Assembly: GCA_964360335.1 (NCBI GenBank) | Contig: CAYHVH010000008.1 | Location: 1 to 31,200, forward strand | Direction of reading: 5' to 3' | DNA length: 31,200 bases | Source of the DNA: CAYHVH01 sp964360335 | Lineage (GTDB): Bacteria; Patescibacteriota; Doudnabacteria; UBA920; 2-01-FULL-46-14 | Shown: positions 7,720-15,575 of the stretch, in pieces | Layout of the letters: each line of letters begins with the position of its first letter | How positions within the stretch are numbered: position 1 is the first letter of the stretch | Made by a program: the position numbers and the translations under genes | Notes under the pieces: model-generated | The model's input: the letters and a program-made list of their open reading frames with translations, nothing else | The model's database searches: none | What the model was told of the DNA's origin: nothing

Positions 7720-9615
7720 CTAGTTCTCCACCACTGCTCCGACTTGGTATTTGGTCAATTCCTCGGCGGAAATCGTCACCACGTCCCGGAAAAGCAGCCG
7801 GCGGTTCTGAAAAGCCGTATAGGTCAGGGGCCGCAGCACACCGTCCACCAGATAATAAACCGTAGCGGCTTCGGGCGTTTTTACCAAAGCCCGTTCTGGC
7901 AAGCGCAAATCCTCGCCCAGTTCAATGATGGCCAGTTCTTCATCCGTTGCCACTACCACATCCTTAAAGTTCAAGCGGCGGGCCAGAAACACCCCGTAAG
8001 AAATCGGCCGTTTGACTCCGGATTCGATGTAATACACCATGGGCGCCGATTGGGCCTTGACCAAAAGGCCGGTCGGGGGCGGCATCGGCTTGCCCACGGT
8101 CCAGGAACTAAGTTCGGCCTCCGGGACGCTCACCACATCCCGGAATTTAAACCCGCGCTCCTGAAAGACGAAGTAAGTCAGGGGTTCCAGCAAGCCGTTG
8201 CCCACATGATAAACCGCCGGCTGCTCTTTGGCCTTGATGAGAGTCCCGTCCAAGGGCGGCATCAAGGGTCCGGTTGGGTAACCGTCGAGTTCTCCGGGTT
8301 CCGCGGTCAGAATCTGCGAGAATTTATAACCGCGCTGCTGGAAGACGAAAGCGGACAGCAAGCGCTTCTCGTTGTTAATGATGACATACACCGCCGGATT
8401 GTCTCGGGCCTTGACCAAAGTCCCCTCTTCCGGCAAAGCCCGACCGCCGTCTTTGTAGCTTAGGATTTCCTCGTCCGGCAACAGGGTGGCGGCAGCCAAG
8501 TCGAGTTTCCGCTGGACCGCCACGAAACTGGAAAGCAACTTCCGGCTCTCGAACTCAATCAAATAGGTCTGCCCGGCGGAATTCTTGAGCAAGCTCCCCT
8601 CCAAAGGCGGCATCACTTCACCCGGAGAAAATTCGTTAAACTCCAGGGTCGAGAGACTGACGACCAAAGCGGGATTTAAACCGCGCTGGTTCATGACGAA
8701 AGACGAAACCGGGCGCCGGAGGCCGTTGTCAATCACAAACGTCCTCAGCTCACCCGTCGTCTGAATCAGCGTACCGTTCGGATAACGAAACCAGGCCGCA
8801 AAAAAGCGCCAAAAATTATAATTGCCGTTGTAGACGTGCGGGGTGTAGCGGTACAGAGCGGTGGTGGCAAAATTTAAGAGGGTAACGCTCTGGGTGCGGG
8901 GAGCGTTGTTCGGCGGTCCTTCGGTGTTGTCGACCATAATCGTGTCCCCTTTCCGAGAAGTCCGAGTCCGGTTGCCGTTGCCAAAGGCATTGCCGGCCAC
9001 ATCCACCAACGGGCCGCGCCCCACCCGAATCCCGCCGACCTGATAGTTAAAACTCCGCATCAACGAGGCCGGCATCCCGATATACCGGTTATCCGCAGCG
9101 TCAAAATTGCCAAACAGCTGAAAATAAAATCCCAAAAAGATGTCACTGCAGCCCCCTTCGTCCGGACAGGCAAAACCCAGAGCCCGATCGAGAGCACGCT
9201 GGAGATCTTGCGGCCCGCTAAACTTTCCGGTAATCAGGGTTTGTTCTTTTTGCAAGGTAACCAGCACCACCTGGGGATTTAGTCCGGCAGCCAGCGAGGC
9301 GTCGGAGATGAGCTCCGCCGCGGTCCGCAGGCGGCCGAGATTCGGGCGGGGGTCGGGCAACCGGCTTTTGAGCACGGCGTCGCCTGGCTCGCGCAATTTC
9401 GCCAAAAATTCCGAAGAGGTATCAGCCAGGACACTGCCTTTGCTTTCCAGAAATTTTTGAATCCCCGCGGTGCCGCCCAGCGTACCCGTATCCGCAAACC
9501 GTTCATCAACAATCAGGGAATTGGGATCAAAACTCTGCGCTTCAGCCGGAAGCGGCAACAGTCCCCCCAACACAAGCAGGACTATCGGCCATTTAATTTT
9601 TTGCCGGTTGAACAT
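7720..9615 (-). CDS. Secreted lysozyme-like protein with six ~58-residue C-terminal repeats
   Basis: A predicted exported protein of 631 residues. A signal peptide (about 8-27, ending near PAEAQS) is followed by a globular region with GLNPQVVLVTLQKEQTLIT, FACPDEGG, NFATTALYRYTPHVYNGNYN and FWRFFAAWF. From memory this pattern matches a lysozyme-like domain found in actinobacterial and CPR cell-wall proteins, the Glu of KEQ being the candidate catalytic residue; that role is inference. Residues about 281-631 are six tandem repeats of about 58 residues with the pattern G-(S/T)-L-(V/I)-K ... VY ... KRPIS ... F ... RG ... V ... L. The subtilisin just upstream carries the same repeats. I place the start at ATG 9615; a TTG at 9630 is also possible, and neither has a clear ribosome site. 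Confidence 0.8.
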   Translation of the reverse strand: MFNRQKIKWPIVLLVLGGLLPLPAEAQSFDPNSLIVDERFADTGTLGGTAGIQKFLESKGSVLADTSSEFLAKLREPGDAVLKSRLPDPRPNLGRLRTAAELISDASLAAGLNPQVVLVTLQKEQTLITGKFSGPQDLQRALDRALGFACPDEGGCSDIFLGFYFQLFGNFDAADNRYIGMPASLMRSFNYQVGGIRVGRGPLVDVAGNAFGNGNRTRTSRKGDTIMVDNTEGPPNNAPRTQSVTLLNFATTALYRYTPHVYNGNYNFWRFFAAWFRYPNGTLIQTTGELRTFVIDNGLRRPVSSFVMNQRGLNPALVVSLSTLEFNEFSPGEVMPPLEGSLLKNSAGQTYLIEFESRKLLSSFVAVQRKLDLAAATLLPDEEILSYKDGGRALPEEGTLVKARDNPAVYVIINNEKRLLSAFVFQQRGYKFSQILTAEPGELDGYPTGPLMPPLDGTLIKAKEQPAVYHVGNGLLEPLTYFVFQERGFKFRDVVSVPEAELSSWTVGKPMPPPTGLLVKAQSAPMVYYIESGVKRPISYGVFLARRLNFKDVVVATDEELAIIELGEDLRLPERALVKTPEAATVYYLVDGVLRPLTYTAFQNRRLLFRDVVTISAEELTKYQVGAVVEN

Positions 9616-9632
9616 CGAAACTAATAGCAAGA

Positions 9633-11717
9633 TTAAAACAGGATTGACTCAGAAAGTTCATAACCGTCCACTTCGCTTTGCGGCAGAACTTTCACGTCCG
9701 CAAAACGGTATCCCCGGCTCTGAAAAGCGGTCAGGGTCAATCCCCGCCTTTTCCCCGCTTCAATGAGATAAACGGTTGCCACCTGATCGCCGCGCAAAAG
9801 CGTTCCATCCACCGGGGGGTACAAAACGGCACCCGGATGCAATGGAAATATCGCCAACTCCGCCGGGGTGAGAGTCCCGATTGGCCCGTTCTGGAAACCG
9901 CGCTGCTGGAAGACAAAAAACGACAAAAGCTGGCGCACGGAATTGTTCAAGATGTAAACCGCCGGATGATCAGCGGCTTTCATCAGGACGCCGTTAAGTA
10001 CGGCGGCATCTTGGGTTTGCGGATACCCCGCCATCTCCAGCGCGGGCAGCACCACCACGCTTTCGAAACGGAAACCGCGGGAAATAAATGCTAAATAGGA
10101 AAGCCCGTGCCGCTCTCCTGCCTCGACCAGATAAACCGTGGGATTAGCAGGTTCTTTGATCAGAGAACCGTCCGCCGGCGCGACGGGTGAACCCAAAGGA
10201 AAATTATCGAGTTGCCCCGGCGCGGCATTCACGATGGCTGCCCCGGCAAACCGTTGCTTCTGGACATAGCTCGAAATAGGCCGCTTCAGACCCCGCTCAA
10301 TCAAAAATAAATCGCCTTCCGGACTCCTAACCACGGTACCGCTACTAAAAGTCGTGGCCAGGGTCACGGCCTTAAAGGCATTCAAGCGCCCCCGACCGAT
10401 TTGGCCTTGGCAGGGGCTGCCGTTACAGCCCGTAAGGTTCACGGGGTCAATGTTATCGACGCTGCCGATCAAGCGATCCCGCAAGGACACTATGTCCAGC
10501 TCGGGAAAGCTGCTAATCATCAAGCTCGCAACACCGCTGACCATCGGGGCGGCGACCGAGGTACCCACGGCGTAGACGTACAAATCGTGCTCCCCCGGGC
10601 GAGTCGGATCATAGTACGTCGAGATCAATCCCTGCTTTTGCTGCTTATCCACGAAAGTCCCCGTGCCCGGGGCGGCGATATCCACGCAGTTCGAGCCGTA
10701 GTTGGAAAACCGGGCCTTGCGATCTTGAATGTCCACCGCCGCCACGCCTACGACCATATTCTTGCCCCCGTCCGCACACACCGGCAACACCGGACTCGTG
10801 TTCAAACTCCCGCCAGTATCGGCCGCATCGTTGCCCGCCGCCGCCACGATCAGCACTCCTTTGTTAAAGGCGTAACTAATCGCCTCCTGTAAAACCGTGA
10901 TCCCCTGCAAACCCTGCCCGCCAATAGACAAATTGATGACTTTCGCACCGTGGTCCGCGGCCCACCTCATCCCCGCCGCCACGTCAGAGGCAAAGCCAGA
11001 ACCGGTGGCATCGAGGGCCTTGATGGGCATCAGCCGGGCATTCCAATTGATGCCCGCGATGCCTTTGGCGTTGTTGGTTATCGCCCCGGCAATCCCCGCG
11101 ACGATTGTCCCGTGCCCGTTGTCGTCGGAGTTTACTCCCGGCGCCAATTCGGCCGTGACTCTCACAACACAATCATTTGGCTGAGCGGGGTTTTGGACTT
11201 GGCAGAAGCTGGCAAACCCCCCCACCACCCGCCCGTCATTCAAATCCTCGTGCTTCGCGTCTATGCCGGTATCCACAACCGCAATCGTCACCCCCTCGCC
11301 CTTCGTCTGCTCCCAAGCGCGGTGGACCTGCATCTTTGGCAAATACCACTGCTTGGTCAAATCTTCCTGGTCTGTTAAGAACAGAGGGTCAGTGGGCGTA
11401 ACCTGGCTCTTTAAAACGACATCCCGCTCAACCGTTTCCACCCATGAGGCCTGCTCCCTTAACTGCCGCGTCGCGGCCAGCACATTACCTACTCGCAAAC
11501 GGTAAGTCCGGCCAACTATCCAGTCCACCTCTTGCGCATAAGCCGAGAAGTTCGGCGCTTGAGCTTGAGCTTCCTGAAGTTTCACAATTAAAACTCCGGC
11601 TTGGGCGACATCTGGCCGAACGGCAGCCGCCGAGCCGAGACTGGTTGCCAAAAGCAGAACCGGCAGCACAAAAAAAATTATCCTTCGTCTAAAATTTAAA
11701 TTTGGCCAATCCTTCAT
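9633..11717 (-). CDS. Secreted S8 subtilisin-like serine protease with four C-terminal repeats
   Basis: An exported protease of 694 residues. A signal peptide (about 10-32, cleaved near SAAAV) is followed by a propeptide-like region and the subtilase domain at about 140-450. The catalytic triad is D149 (VVDTGID), H202 (NGHGTIVAGIAG) and S387 (GTSVAAPMVSG), with oxyanion N296 (AAAGND). Residues about 458-694 hold four tandem repeats of 55-62 residues of the same type as in the lysozyme-like gene downstream. The repeats may bind the cell wall or a glycan, or mediate display; this is inference. It lies 10 bp after a glycosyltransferase gene and 17 bp before the lysozyme-like ATG, so the three probably form one operon. 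Confidence 0.93.
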   Translation of the reverse strand: MKDWPNLNFRRRIIFFVLPVLLLATSLGSAAAVRPDVAQAGVLIVKLQEAQAQAPNFSAYAQEVDWIVGRTYRLRVGNVLAATRQLREQASWVETVERDVVLKSQVTPTDPLFLTDQEDLTKQWYLPKMQVHRAWEQTKGEGVTIAVVDTGIDAKHEDLNDGRVVGGFASFCQVQNPAQPNDCVVRVTAELAPGVNSDDNGHGTIVAGIAGAITNNAKGIAGINWNARLMPIKALDATGSGFASDVAAGMRWAADHGAKVINLSIGGQGLQGITVLQEAISYAFNKGVLIVAAAGNDAADTGGSLNTSPVLPVCADGGKNMVVGVAAVDIQDRKARFSNYGSNCVDIAAPGTGTFVDKQQKQGLISTYYDPTRPGEHDLYVYAVGTSVAAPMVSGVASLMISSFPELDIVSLRDRLIGSVDNIDPVNLTGCNGSPCQGQIGRGRLNAFKAVTLATTFSSGTVVRSPEGDLFLIERGLKRPISSYVQKQRFAGAAIVNAAPGQLDNFPLGSPVAPADGSLIKEPANPTVYLVEAGERHGLSYLAFISRGFRFESVVVLPALEMAGYPQTQDAAVLNGVLMKAADHPAVYILNNSVRQLLSFFVFQQRGFQNGPIGTLTPAELAIFPLHPGAVLYPPVDGTLLRGDQVATVYLIEAGKRRGLTLTAFQSRGYRFADVKVLPQSEVDGYELSESILF

Positions 11718-11727
11718 CTTTTGAATT

Positions 11728-12474
11728 TTAAGTTTTTTTGCGGTATTGACCCAGCACCGCCTTGATTTTGATTTTTAAAAGGTCCGACAAGCTCTGCAAA
11801 TAGGCCCGCAGCGGAACATGACTCCCGCCTCGCTCGTGCCAGCTGACCCCGACTTCCTTAATCCGGTAATCGTGGAGTCTCGCTATGGTCAAAACCTCCA
11901 TATCAAAACCCCAGCCCGGAACAGTCACCAAAGAAAAAATATCCTTGGCGGCCCGGTGGGAAAAGGCCTTGAACCCCAACTGCGTGTCCTTGATCCCCGG
12001 CGCCACCAAAAGCTGAATCAGGAGATTGCTCAGGCGTCCCAGAATTACCCGATACAGAGGCTGTTTCCGGGTGACGTCCGAATCCTCCCGGTAGCGCGAA
12101 CCGATAACCACCTCATACCCGCTTTCCAAATAGGGCCAAAATTTCGCAATCTCCGAAACTGGGGTCGCGTTATCGGCGTCCATGAACATAATGTACTTAC
12201 CCTGAGCGTAGTCCTCAATCCCGAGCCGGACGGCGCTCCCTTTGGCGCCGATACTCTTCGATAAGCAGAGCCGGACAATATGCCGCATCCCCCCCTCCTG
12301 ATATTTTCTGACGACATCGCAGGTCTTATCGTTACTGCCGTTATCCACCACGATGATTTCATAAGCATAAACTTGCCGCTTAAGATACGCATCCGTTTCC
12401 TCAAGCGTCTCCCTAATCCGGCCCTCCTCATTGTAGGCGGGAATCACCACTGATAATTTGGGTTTTGGGTTCAT
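11728..12474 (-). CDS. GT2 glycosyltransferase, dolichyl-phosphate-sugar synthase-like
   Basis: A 248-residue glycosyltransferase that would move a sugar from a nucleotide donor to a polyprenyl phosphate. LSVVIPAYNEEGRI (7-20), EIIVVDNGSNDKT (39-51) and the metal-binding MDADNATP (98-105) define the GT-A fold. IGSRYREDSDV, QLGFKAFSHRAA and GWGFDMEVLTIA are typical of the ALG5/DPM1-like subgroup. There is no C-terminal membrane domain, so it is a soluble or peripheral enzyme. The ATG lies about 20 bases after a likely transcription start (extended -10 at 12501). It heads an operon with the subtilisin and the lysozyme-like protein, so the glycan carrier it makes might serve those exported proteins; this is only a guess from order. 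Confidence 0.9.
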   Translation of the reverse strand: MNPKPKLSVVIPAYNEEGRIRETLEETDAYLKRQVYAYEIIVVDNGSNDKTCDVVRKYQEGGMRHIVRLCLSKSIGAKGSAVRLGIEDYAQGKYIMFMDADNATPVSEIAKFWPYLESGYEVVIGSRYREDSDVTRKQPLYRVILGRLSNLLIQLLVAPGIKDTQLGFKAFSHRAAKDIFSLVTVPGWGFDMEVLTIARLHDYRIKEVGVSWHERGGSHVPLRAYLQSLSDLLKIKIKAVLGQYRKKT

Positions 12475-12500
12475 TTCAGGGGCGTTTATGTTCAGCGTTT

Positions 12501-12509
12501 ATTATAACA
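12501..12509 (-). promoter_or_regulatory. Extended -10 promoter for the GT2/subtilisin/lysozyme-like operon
   Basis: TGT precedes a perfect TATAAT (12506-12501) on the minus strand, the TGnTATAAT form. No good -35 match is visible upstream, where the sequence belongs to a repeat. The start of transcription would be near 12494, giving a leader of about 20 bases before ATG 12474. Confidence 0.65.
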
Positions 12510-12521
12510 CACCCAAAAGAA

Positions 12522-12612
12522 CGCCATTGCGAGCCTACCGCTGGTGGCGCGGCAATCTCATTTCCAAGCCGTTTCTTAAGATTGCTTCGTCGCTACGCCT
12601 TCTCGCAAAGAC
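12522..12612. repeat. CATTGCGAG-type palindromic repeat (long form)
   Basis: The segment opens with CGCCATTGCGAGCC, contains GGCAATCTC and AGATTGCTTCGTCGC, and closes with TTCTCGCAAAGACAG. These paired blocks match a widespread bacterial palindromic repeat. Shorter relatives with CATTGCGAG/GAAGCAA ends occur at 25805-25843 and, inside a gene, at 29356-29384. It fills most of the gap between the aldo/keto reductase stop and the glycosyltransferase promoter. Confidence 0.7.
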
Positions 12613-12619
12613 AGCTTTG

Positions 12620-13468
12620 TCACCATTTTCTAACTGGCGGCCGTCTGGTGCGCGCCGGCGAGCCCACCCCCATGGTTTCGCCCGCAGGGAAACGCTCGTC
12701 GAGGGCCTGTTCATCCTCGCTATCAAGGCGCCAGCCCAAAGCAACGAGATTTTCGCGGAGATGCTGCGGATTAGAGGTTTTGACGAGGGCAACCACGTTG
12801 GGCTTGCCCAAAACCCAGTTCAAAGCCACGGCCAGGGGCGGTTTTTGGTATTTCTGTCCGAGCTTCTGCAACATCTGCTGTCCCTCAACCGAAAACACGC
12901 CCTTGGCGAGGGGCCGGTAGGCCATCACCAGAATCTGATTTTTTGCGCAATATTCGAGCGTTCCTACTTCATCATGGCCGCGTGCTTCTAAACTGTAATT
13001 GATTTGGTTGTTTACGATTCGGTAAGAGCAAAACTTCTGCGCTTCGGCGATGAGCTCTGGAATAAAATTGGATACTCCAATATTTCTAATTAGCCCTTGC
13101 TCCCGCAACTTCGCCATCGCGCGCATGGTTTCCTTGAGCGGCACTTCCGGATCAGGTCCGTGGATGAGATAAAGGTCTAAATACTTAAGTCCCAGCCGTT
13201 TGAGGCTCCCCTCGGCCGCTGCTAAAACCTGGTCATAGCGCAGGTGGTAAGTGGCAACTTTGGAGGTGATAAAAAGTTTTTCTCGCGGCAGGTCCGCGAT
13301 TGCTTCCCCCACCAGCTCCTCGGTATGCCCGGCGGCATAAATCTCCGCCGTATCAATATGGGTTATGCCTGCATCGAAGGCAGCCCGAATCGCCGCAATA
13401 TCGCGCTCGTCGTCATTATCCGGATCAGGCAAATCCCGTCCGCCCATAGACCAAGTTCCCAAACCCAA
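12620..13468 (-). CDS. Aldo/keto reductase, N-terminus disrupted by an apparent frameshift
   Basis: An NADPH-dependent oxidoreductase of the aldo/keto reductase superfamily; the substrate is unknown. The catalytic tetrad is visible: D39 and Y44 in HIDTAEIYAAG, K70 in LFITSKV and H103 in LIHGPD. GVSNFIPELI and PLAKGVFSVEGQ are also typical. The frame opens only at TTG 13468, which is Leu of the canonical VLGLGTWSMGG strand, so the start is not natural. The usual first residues are encoded just upstream in another frame, beginning at ATG 13518. One missing base near 13473 would explain this. It may be a real inactivation, a programmed shift or a sequence error. The C-terminus (RTRRPPVRKW) looks intact. 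Confidence 0.85.
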   Translation of the reverse strand: MGLGTWSMGGRDLPDPDNDDERDIAAIRAAFDAGITHIDTAEIYAAGHTEELVGEAIADLPREKLFITSKVATYHLRYDQVLAAAEGSLKRLGLKYLDLYLIHGPDPEVPLKETMRAMAKLREQGLIRNIGVSNFIPELIAEAQKFCSYRIVNNQINYSLEARGHDEVGTLEYCAKNQILVMAYRPLAKGVFSVEGQQMLQKLGQKYQKPPLAVALNWVLGKPNVVALVKTSNPQHLRENLVALGWRLDSEDEQALDERFPAGETMGVGSPARTRRPPVRKW

Positions 13469-13518
13469 AACCGCAGGGAAAACTCACCCGCGGTTTTAAT
13501 GGGAATGTCGTAATGCAT
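13469..13518 (-). other. Out-of-frame N-terminus of the aldo/keto reductase
   Basis: Reading from ATG 13518 gives MHYDIPIKTAGEFSL and then runs into nonsense for this family (RFWVWELGLW). Adding one base after CTG near 13473 would give LPVLGLGTWSMGG in frame with the rest. A -10-like TATACT lies at 13537-13532, which would give a very short leader. Confidence 0.7.
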
Positions 13519-13633
13519 AAAGCATAAAAAAAGTATAACAAAAAAATAAATTCTTTGGCTGTTGACGCTAACTGTTAACTATACACATCCCTCGTCAAGT
13601 CTGGAAAACGATAAAAGCAGTTCGCCCTAAACT

Positions 13634-13661
13634 ATTCTCTAATTCGCGCGAATTAGAGAAT
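13634..13661. repeat. 28-bp perfect palindrome (ATTCGCGCGAATTAGA family, copy 1)
   Basis: The half-site ATTCTCTAATTCGC is followed directly by its exact reverse complement, so the 28-bp unit has no loop. Three related copies lie at 14545, 15252 and 15587, all between genes. This one lies between the alpha/beta hydrolase stop and the aldo/keto reductase. On the plus strand a run of eight T lies 14 bases after it, but no plus-strand gene would need a terminator. Confidence 0.85.
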
Positions 13662-13713
13662 GCTAACTAACTACTTTTTTTTACGGACCGCAGACAGCAT
13701 TGAAAACGAATCC

Positions 13714-14478
13714 CTAAGCCTCGATTTTATCAATCCAGTTCAGAAAAATGCTTTTAATCTCTTTGAGCTGGTCAGTGTCCCTAAATGTGTGAGGGGCCTT
13801 TTTTATGATATGGAGCTCTTTCGGTCCAGGCAAAGCACCAAAAAGAATTTTTTGTATCTCTGGCTCGTCGTGCTCCCCCACAATCAACAGAACCGGCATT
13901 GATAATTTTTTTGCTTCCGGTAACAAATCGTATTTCATCCGATCCTCCATGTGCGACCAGGGAAGTCTTTTTATCACACCTGGCTTGCTCTCGCTCTCCG
14001 CGATTTCCCAGCCAGTTTCCTTCCATTTTTGCAGTTCGCCTTTTTTTTCTCCTCTTTGGGTACTGAGTTTTCCCGATACGACTGTTGAAATCGGCGCAAG
14101 CGCTTTAACTTTGTCAGGATATTTTTCAGAAAACAGAGCAGTGCAAATACCGCCTAAGCTGTGTCCCGCCAAGTAAAAAGGCTTTTTATACCACGGTTGC
14201 CGTGAGGCCCAAACAATCACGTCCTCCAAATCCTCATAATAATTCGTTGTGGTTGCGTCCTCATATTTCCCATCGCTCTCCCCGATTGAATTCGTCGTAT
14301 CGAAAGTCACTACCGTTAGGCCCTTTTGTTTGAAAGCCTCGGCCATTACCCGAATATGCGGCTGTTCCTTAAATCCCCCCAACCCGTGCATGACAAAAGC
14401 TAGACCCTGGGAGGCAAGGCTTTCTTCAACTATCGCAACCATTTTCAGTCCTTTTCTGTTCTGTAAAGTCACTCGCAT
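13714..14478 (-). CDS. Alpha/beta hydrolase (serine hydrolase)
   Basis: A cytoplasmic alpha/beta-hydrolase fold enzyme of 254 residues, probably an esterase or acyl hydrolase; no signal peptide is seen. The triad is S107 in the nucleophile elbow AGHSLGG, D204 in LIVGEHDEP and H230 in KKAPHTF. FVMHGLGGFKEQP (28-40) is the oxyanion-hole loop. The length is usual for the family. It has its own leaderless-type promoter, with TATAAT six bases before the ATG, and is flanked by two copies of the ATTCGCGCGAATTAGA palindrome. The substrate cannot be read from sequence. Confidence 0.9.
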   Translation of the reverse strand: MRVTLQNRKGLKMVAIVEESLASQGLAFVMHGLGGFKEQPHIRVMAEAFKQKGLTVVTFDTTNSIGESDGKYEDATTTNYYEDLEDVIVWASRQPWYKKPFYLAGHSLGGICTALFSEKYPDKVKALAPISTVVSGKLSTQRGEKKGELQKWKETGWEIAESESKPGVIKRLPWSHMEDRMKYDLLPEAKKLSMPVLLIVGEHDEPEIQKILFGALPGPKELHIIKKAPHTFRDTDQLKEIKSIFLNWIDKIEA

Positions 14479-14484
14479 GAAACT

Positions 14485-14493
14485 ATTATACCA
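14485..14493 (-). promoter_or_regulatory. Extended -10 promoter for the alpha/beta hydrolase, leaderless
   Basis: TGG followed by TATAAT (14490-14485), then AGTTTC and the ATG at 14478. The spacing is the same as at the flippase and ArsR genes. Confidence 0.65.
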
Positions 14494-14544
14494 AAAAACC
14501 GGCCAAAAGCCGATTTTGAAAGAAACTACTTAAGCTAGTCCGCT

Positions 14545-14568
14545 ATTCTCCTATTCGCACGAATTAGA
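14545..14568. repeat. ATTCGCGCGAATTAGA-family palindrome, copy 2
   Basis: ATTCTCCTATTCGC followed by ACGAATTAGA, an imperfect version of the 28-bp palindrome at 13634. It lies between the hypothetical gene stop (14611) and the hydrolase promoter. Little else is seen in this gap of about 130 bases. Confidence 0.75.
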
Positions 14569-14610
14569 CGAGATATGGGATTCAATTTAAGATCACAAAC
14601 TCCAAAAGAA

Positions 14611-15222
14611 TCAAATTTTGAGAATCCGTTTTTCCAAATTCGCAAGTTCTCCGGCCGTGACGAGAAATCCCCACTTCTGCGGCGAATCGAGCTTGCAGAG
14701 TTCGGTCAAAGACTTTTTTAAAATTCGCAGACATTCTTTTAAAACATATTGCGTGTATTCATAGTCAAAATCGCCGTAACCGTCCCCGACTTTAATGTGC
14801 CAGCGATTGCAAAGCTGCCGGTAAACTTTCGCCTGCAAAGTATTAATGTACCATAACAAATCCGCGGCCTCTTCGGTCCCAAGCCAAAGCTCTTCCGATT
14901 CTTCTGCGCGCCGCGCCAGCTTGACGACTACCTTGCCACATTCTCTCACTCGGCGCCACAAGGCAAACTTCTCGGGTGGTGGAGGCTCTTTGATATCATC
15001 AATATTCGTTATATCGAAACCCTTTGAGGCGGCATCCGCTTTAATCATTTGCAAGGTTTCCTTCAACGACCTCCCCACATCATCAAAAATATTCTCTAAA
15101 TCATCGGGGTCCTCCCCAGCATCGAGATGTCTCTTTCGGTCCCGGTTAATCTTTCCGCAAAGCCGACAACTGTTTTTACCACACGCCTCTCTTCGCCAGG
15201 CGCATTCCATCCATTTCGGCAT
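14611..15222 (-). CDS. Hypothetical protein with a four-Cys N-terminal motif
   Basis: I do not recognise a named family. The 203 residues begin MPKWMECAWRREACGKNS; C7, C14, C19 and C22 (C-x6-C-x4-C-x2-C) could bind zinc or an iron-sulfur cluster. A charged segment follows (INRDRKRHLDAGEDPDDLE), then helical regions with ALWRRVRECGKVVVKLARRA and a C-terminal helix-rich part. No signal peptide or membrane segment is seen. The frame also opens at TTG 15282 and GTG 15246, but those codons or their ribosome site (AGGAG) fall within a palindromic repeat, so ATG 15222 is preferred. It lies downstream of an ArsR-type regulator and may be cotranscribed with it. Function unknown. Confidence 0.75.
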   Translation of the reverse strand: MPKWMECAWRREACGKNSCRLCGKINRDRKRHLDAGEDPDDLENIFDDVGRSLKETLQMIKADAASKGFDITNIDDIKEPPPPEKFALWRRVRECGKVVVKLARRAEESEELWLGTEEAADLLWYINTLQAKVYRQLCNRWHIKVGDGYGDFDYEYTQYVLKECLRILKKSLTELCKLDSPQKWGFLVTAGELANLEKRILKI

Positions 15223-15251
15223 TTTGAAGTTATTTTTGAGCCTCACAAACC

Positions 15252-15313
15252 ATTCTCCTATTCGCCTGCCAAAGGCAGGCAAGCGCGCCTGCCCGCCTCC
15301 GGCGGGAATTAGA
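15252..15313. repeat. ATTCGCGCGAATTAGA-family palindrome, copy 3, split by a GC-rich palindromic insert
   Basis: The left part ATTCTCCTATTCGC (15252-15265) and the right part GAATTAGA (15306-15313) match copy 2, but about 40 bases separate them. The insert has two hairpins: GCCTGCC/GGCAGGC (15264-15270 with 15274-15280) and CCCGCC/GGCGGG (15292-15297 with 15301-15306). The stop codon of the ArsR gene lies in the right part. Confidence 0.8.
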
Positions 15314-15569
15314 CTAGGTCGAGAACTTTGCTGACAAGCGGGTCGACCGGACGGGCTAAACGGTAGTAAACCGTCAAACTGATCTGTTCCTTGTCCAAAA
15401 TGTTGGTGGCAAACAATATGCCCAAATGTTTCGAAGTTGCCCTAAACGAGAGCCTGATCTGAGAGGCGATATCCCCAACCGATGCCTGCTCAACGCCGTG
15501 CAAGTATTTGAGTATTGCCAACCGACGCTTATTGGCTAGGGCTTTTAATTTCCGCTCCAGCTCCCTCAT
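15309..15569 (-). CDS. ArsR-type winged-helix transcriptional regulator
   Basis: A small DNA-binding regulator of 86 residues. LKALANKRRLAILKYLHG (8-25) is the classic ArsR N-terminal helix; VGDIASQIRLSFRATSKHLGILFATNIL carries the helix-turn-helix; SLTVYYRLA forms the wing. No metal-binding Cys pair (CxC) is present, so it is not a typical metal sensor. Its -10 box (TATAGT) lies six bases before the ATG, giving a leaderless mRNA, and the palindrome copy 4 lies just upstream, where it could act as an operator; that is inference. The TAA stop falls inside palindrome copy 3. Confidence 0.88.
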   Translation of the reverse strand: MRELERKLKALANKRRLAILKYLHGVEQASVGDIASQIRLSFRATSKHLGILFATNILDKEQISLTVYYRLARPVDPLVSKVLDLV

Positions 15570-15575
15570 AAAAGC

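Noticed and set aside
7713..7724. Doubled ACTAGT next to the flippase promoter as an operator
   Set aside because: Only one occurrence, it overlaps the stop of the preceding gene, and it may be chance.
7744..8463. Plus-strand open frame with apparent repeats opposite the lysozyme-like gene
   Set aside because: The repeats are the antisense image of the real tandem repeats in the minus-strand protein.
8000..11700. Tandem DNA repeats or a CRISPR array in the repeat-bearing genes
   Set aside because: The repetition is at the protein level; the DNA units differ and no short identical repeats with unique spacers are seen.
12475..12619. Small RNA gene or tRNA in the gap before the glycosyltransferase
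   Set aside because: The foldable sequence is explained by the CATTGCGAG repeat; no tRNA arms or anticodon loop could be recognised.
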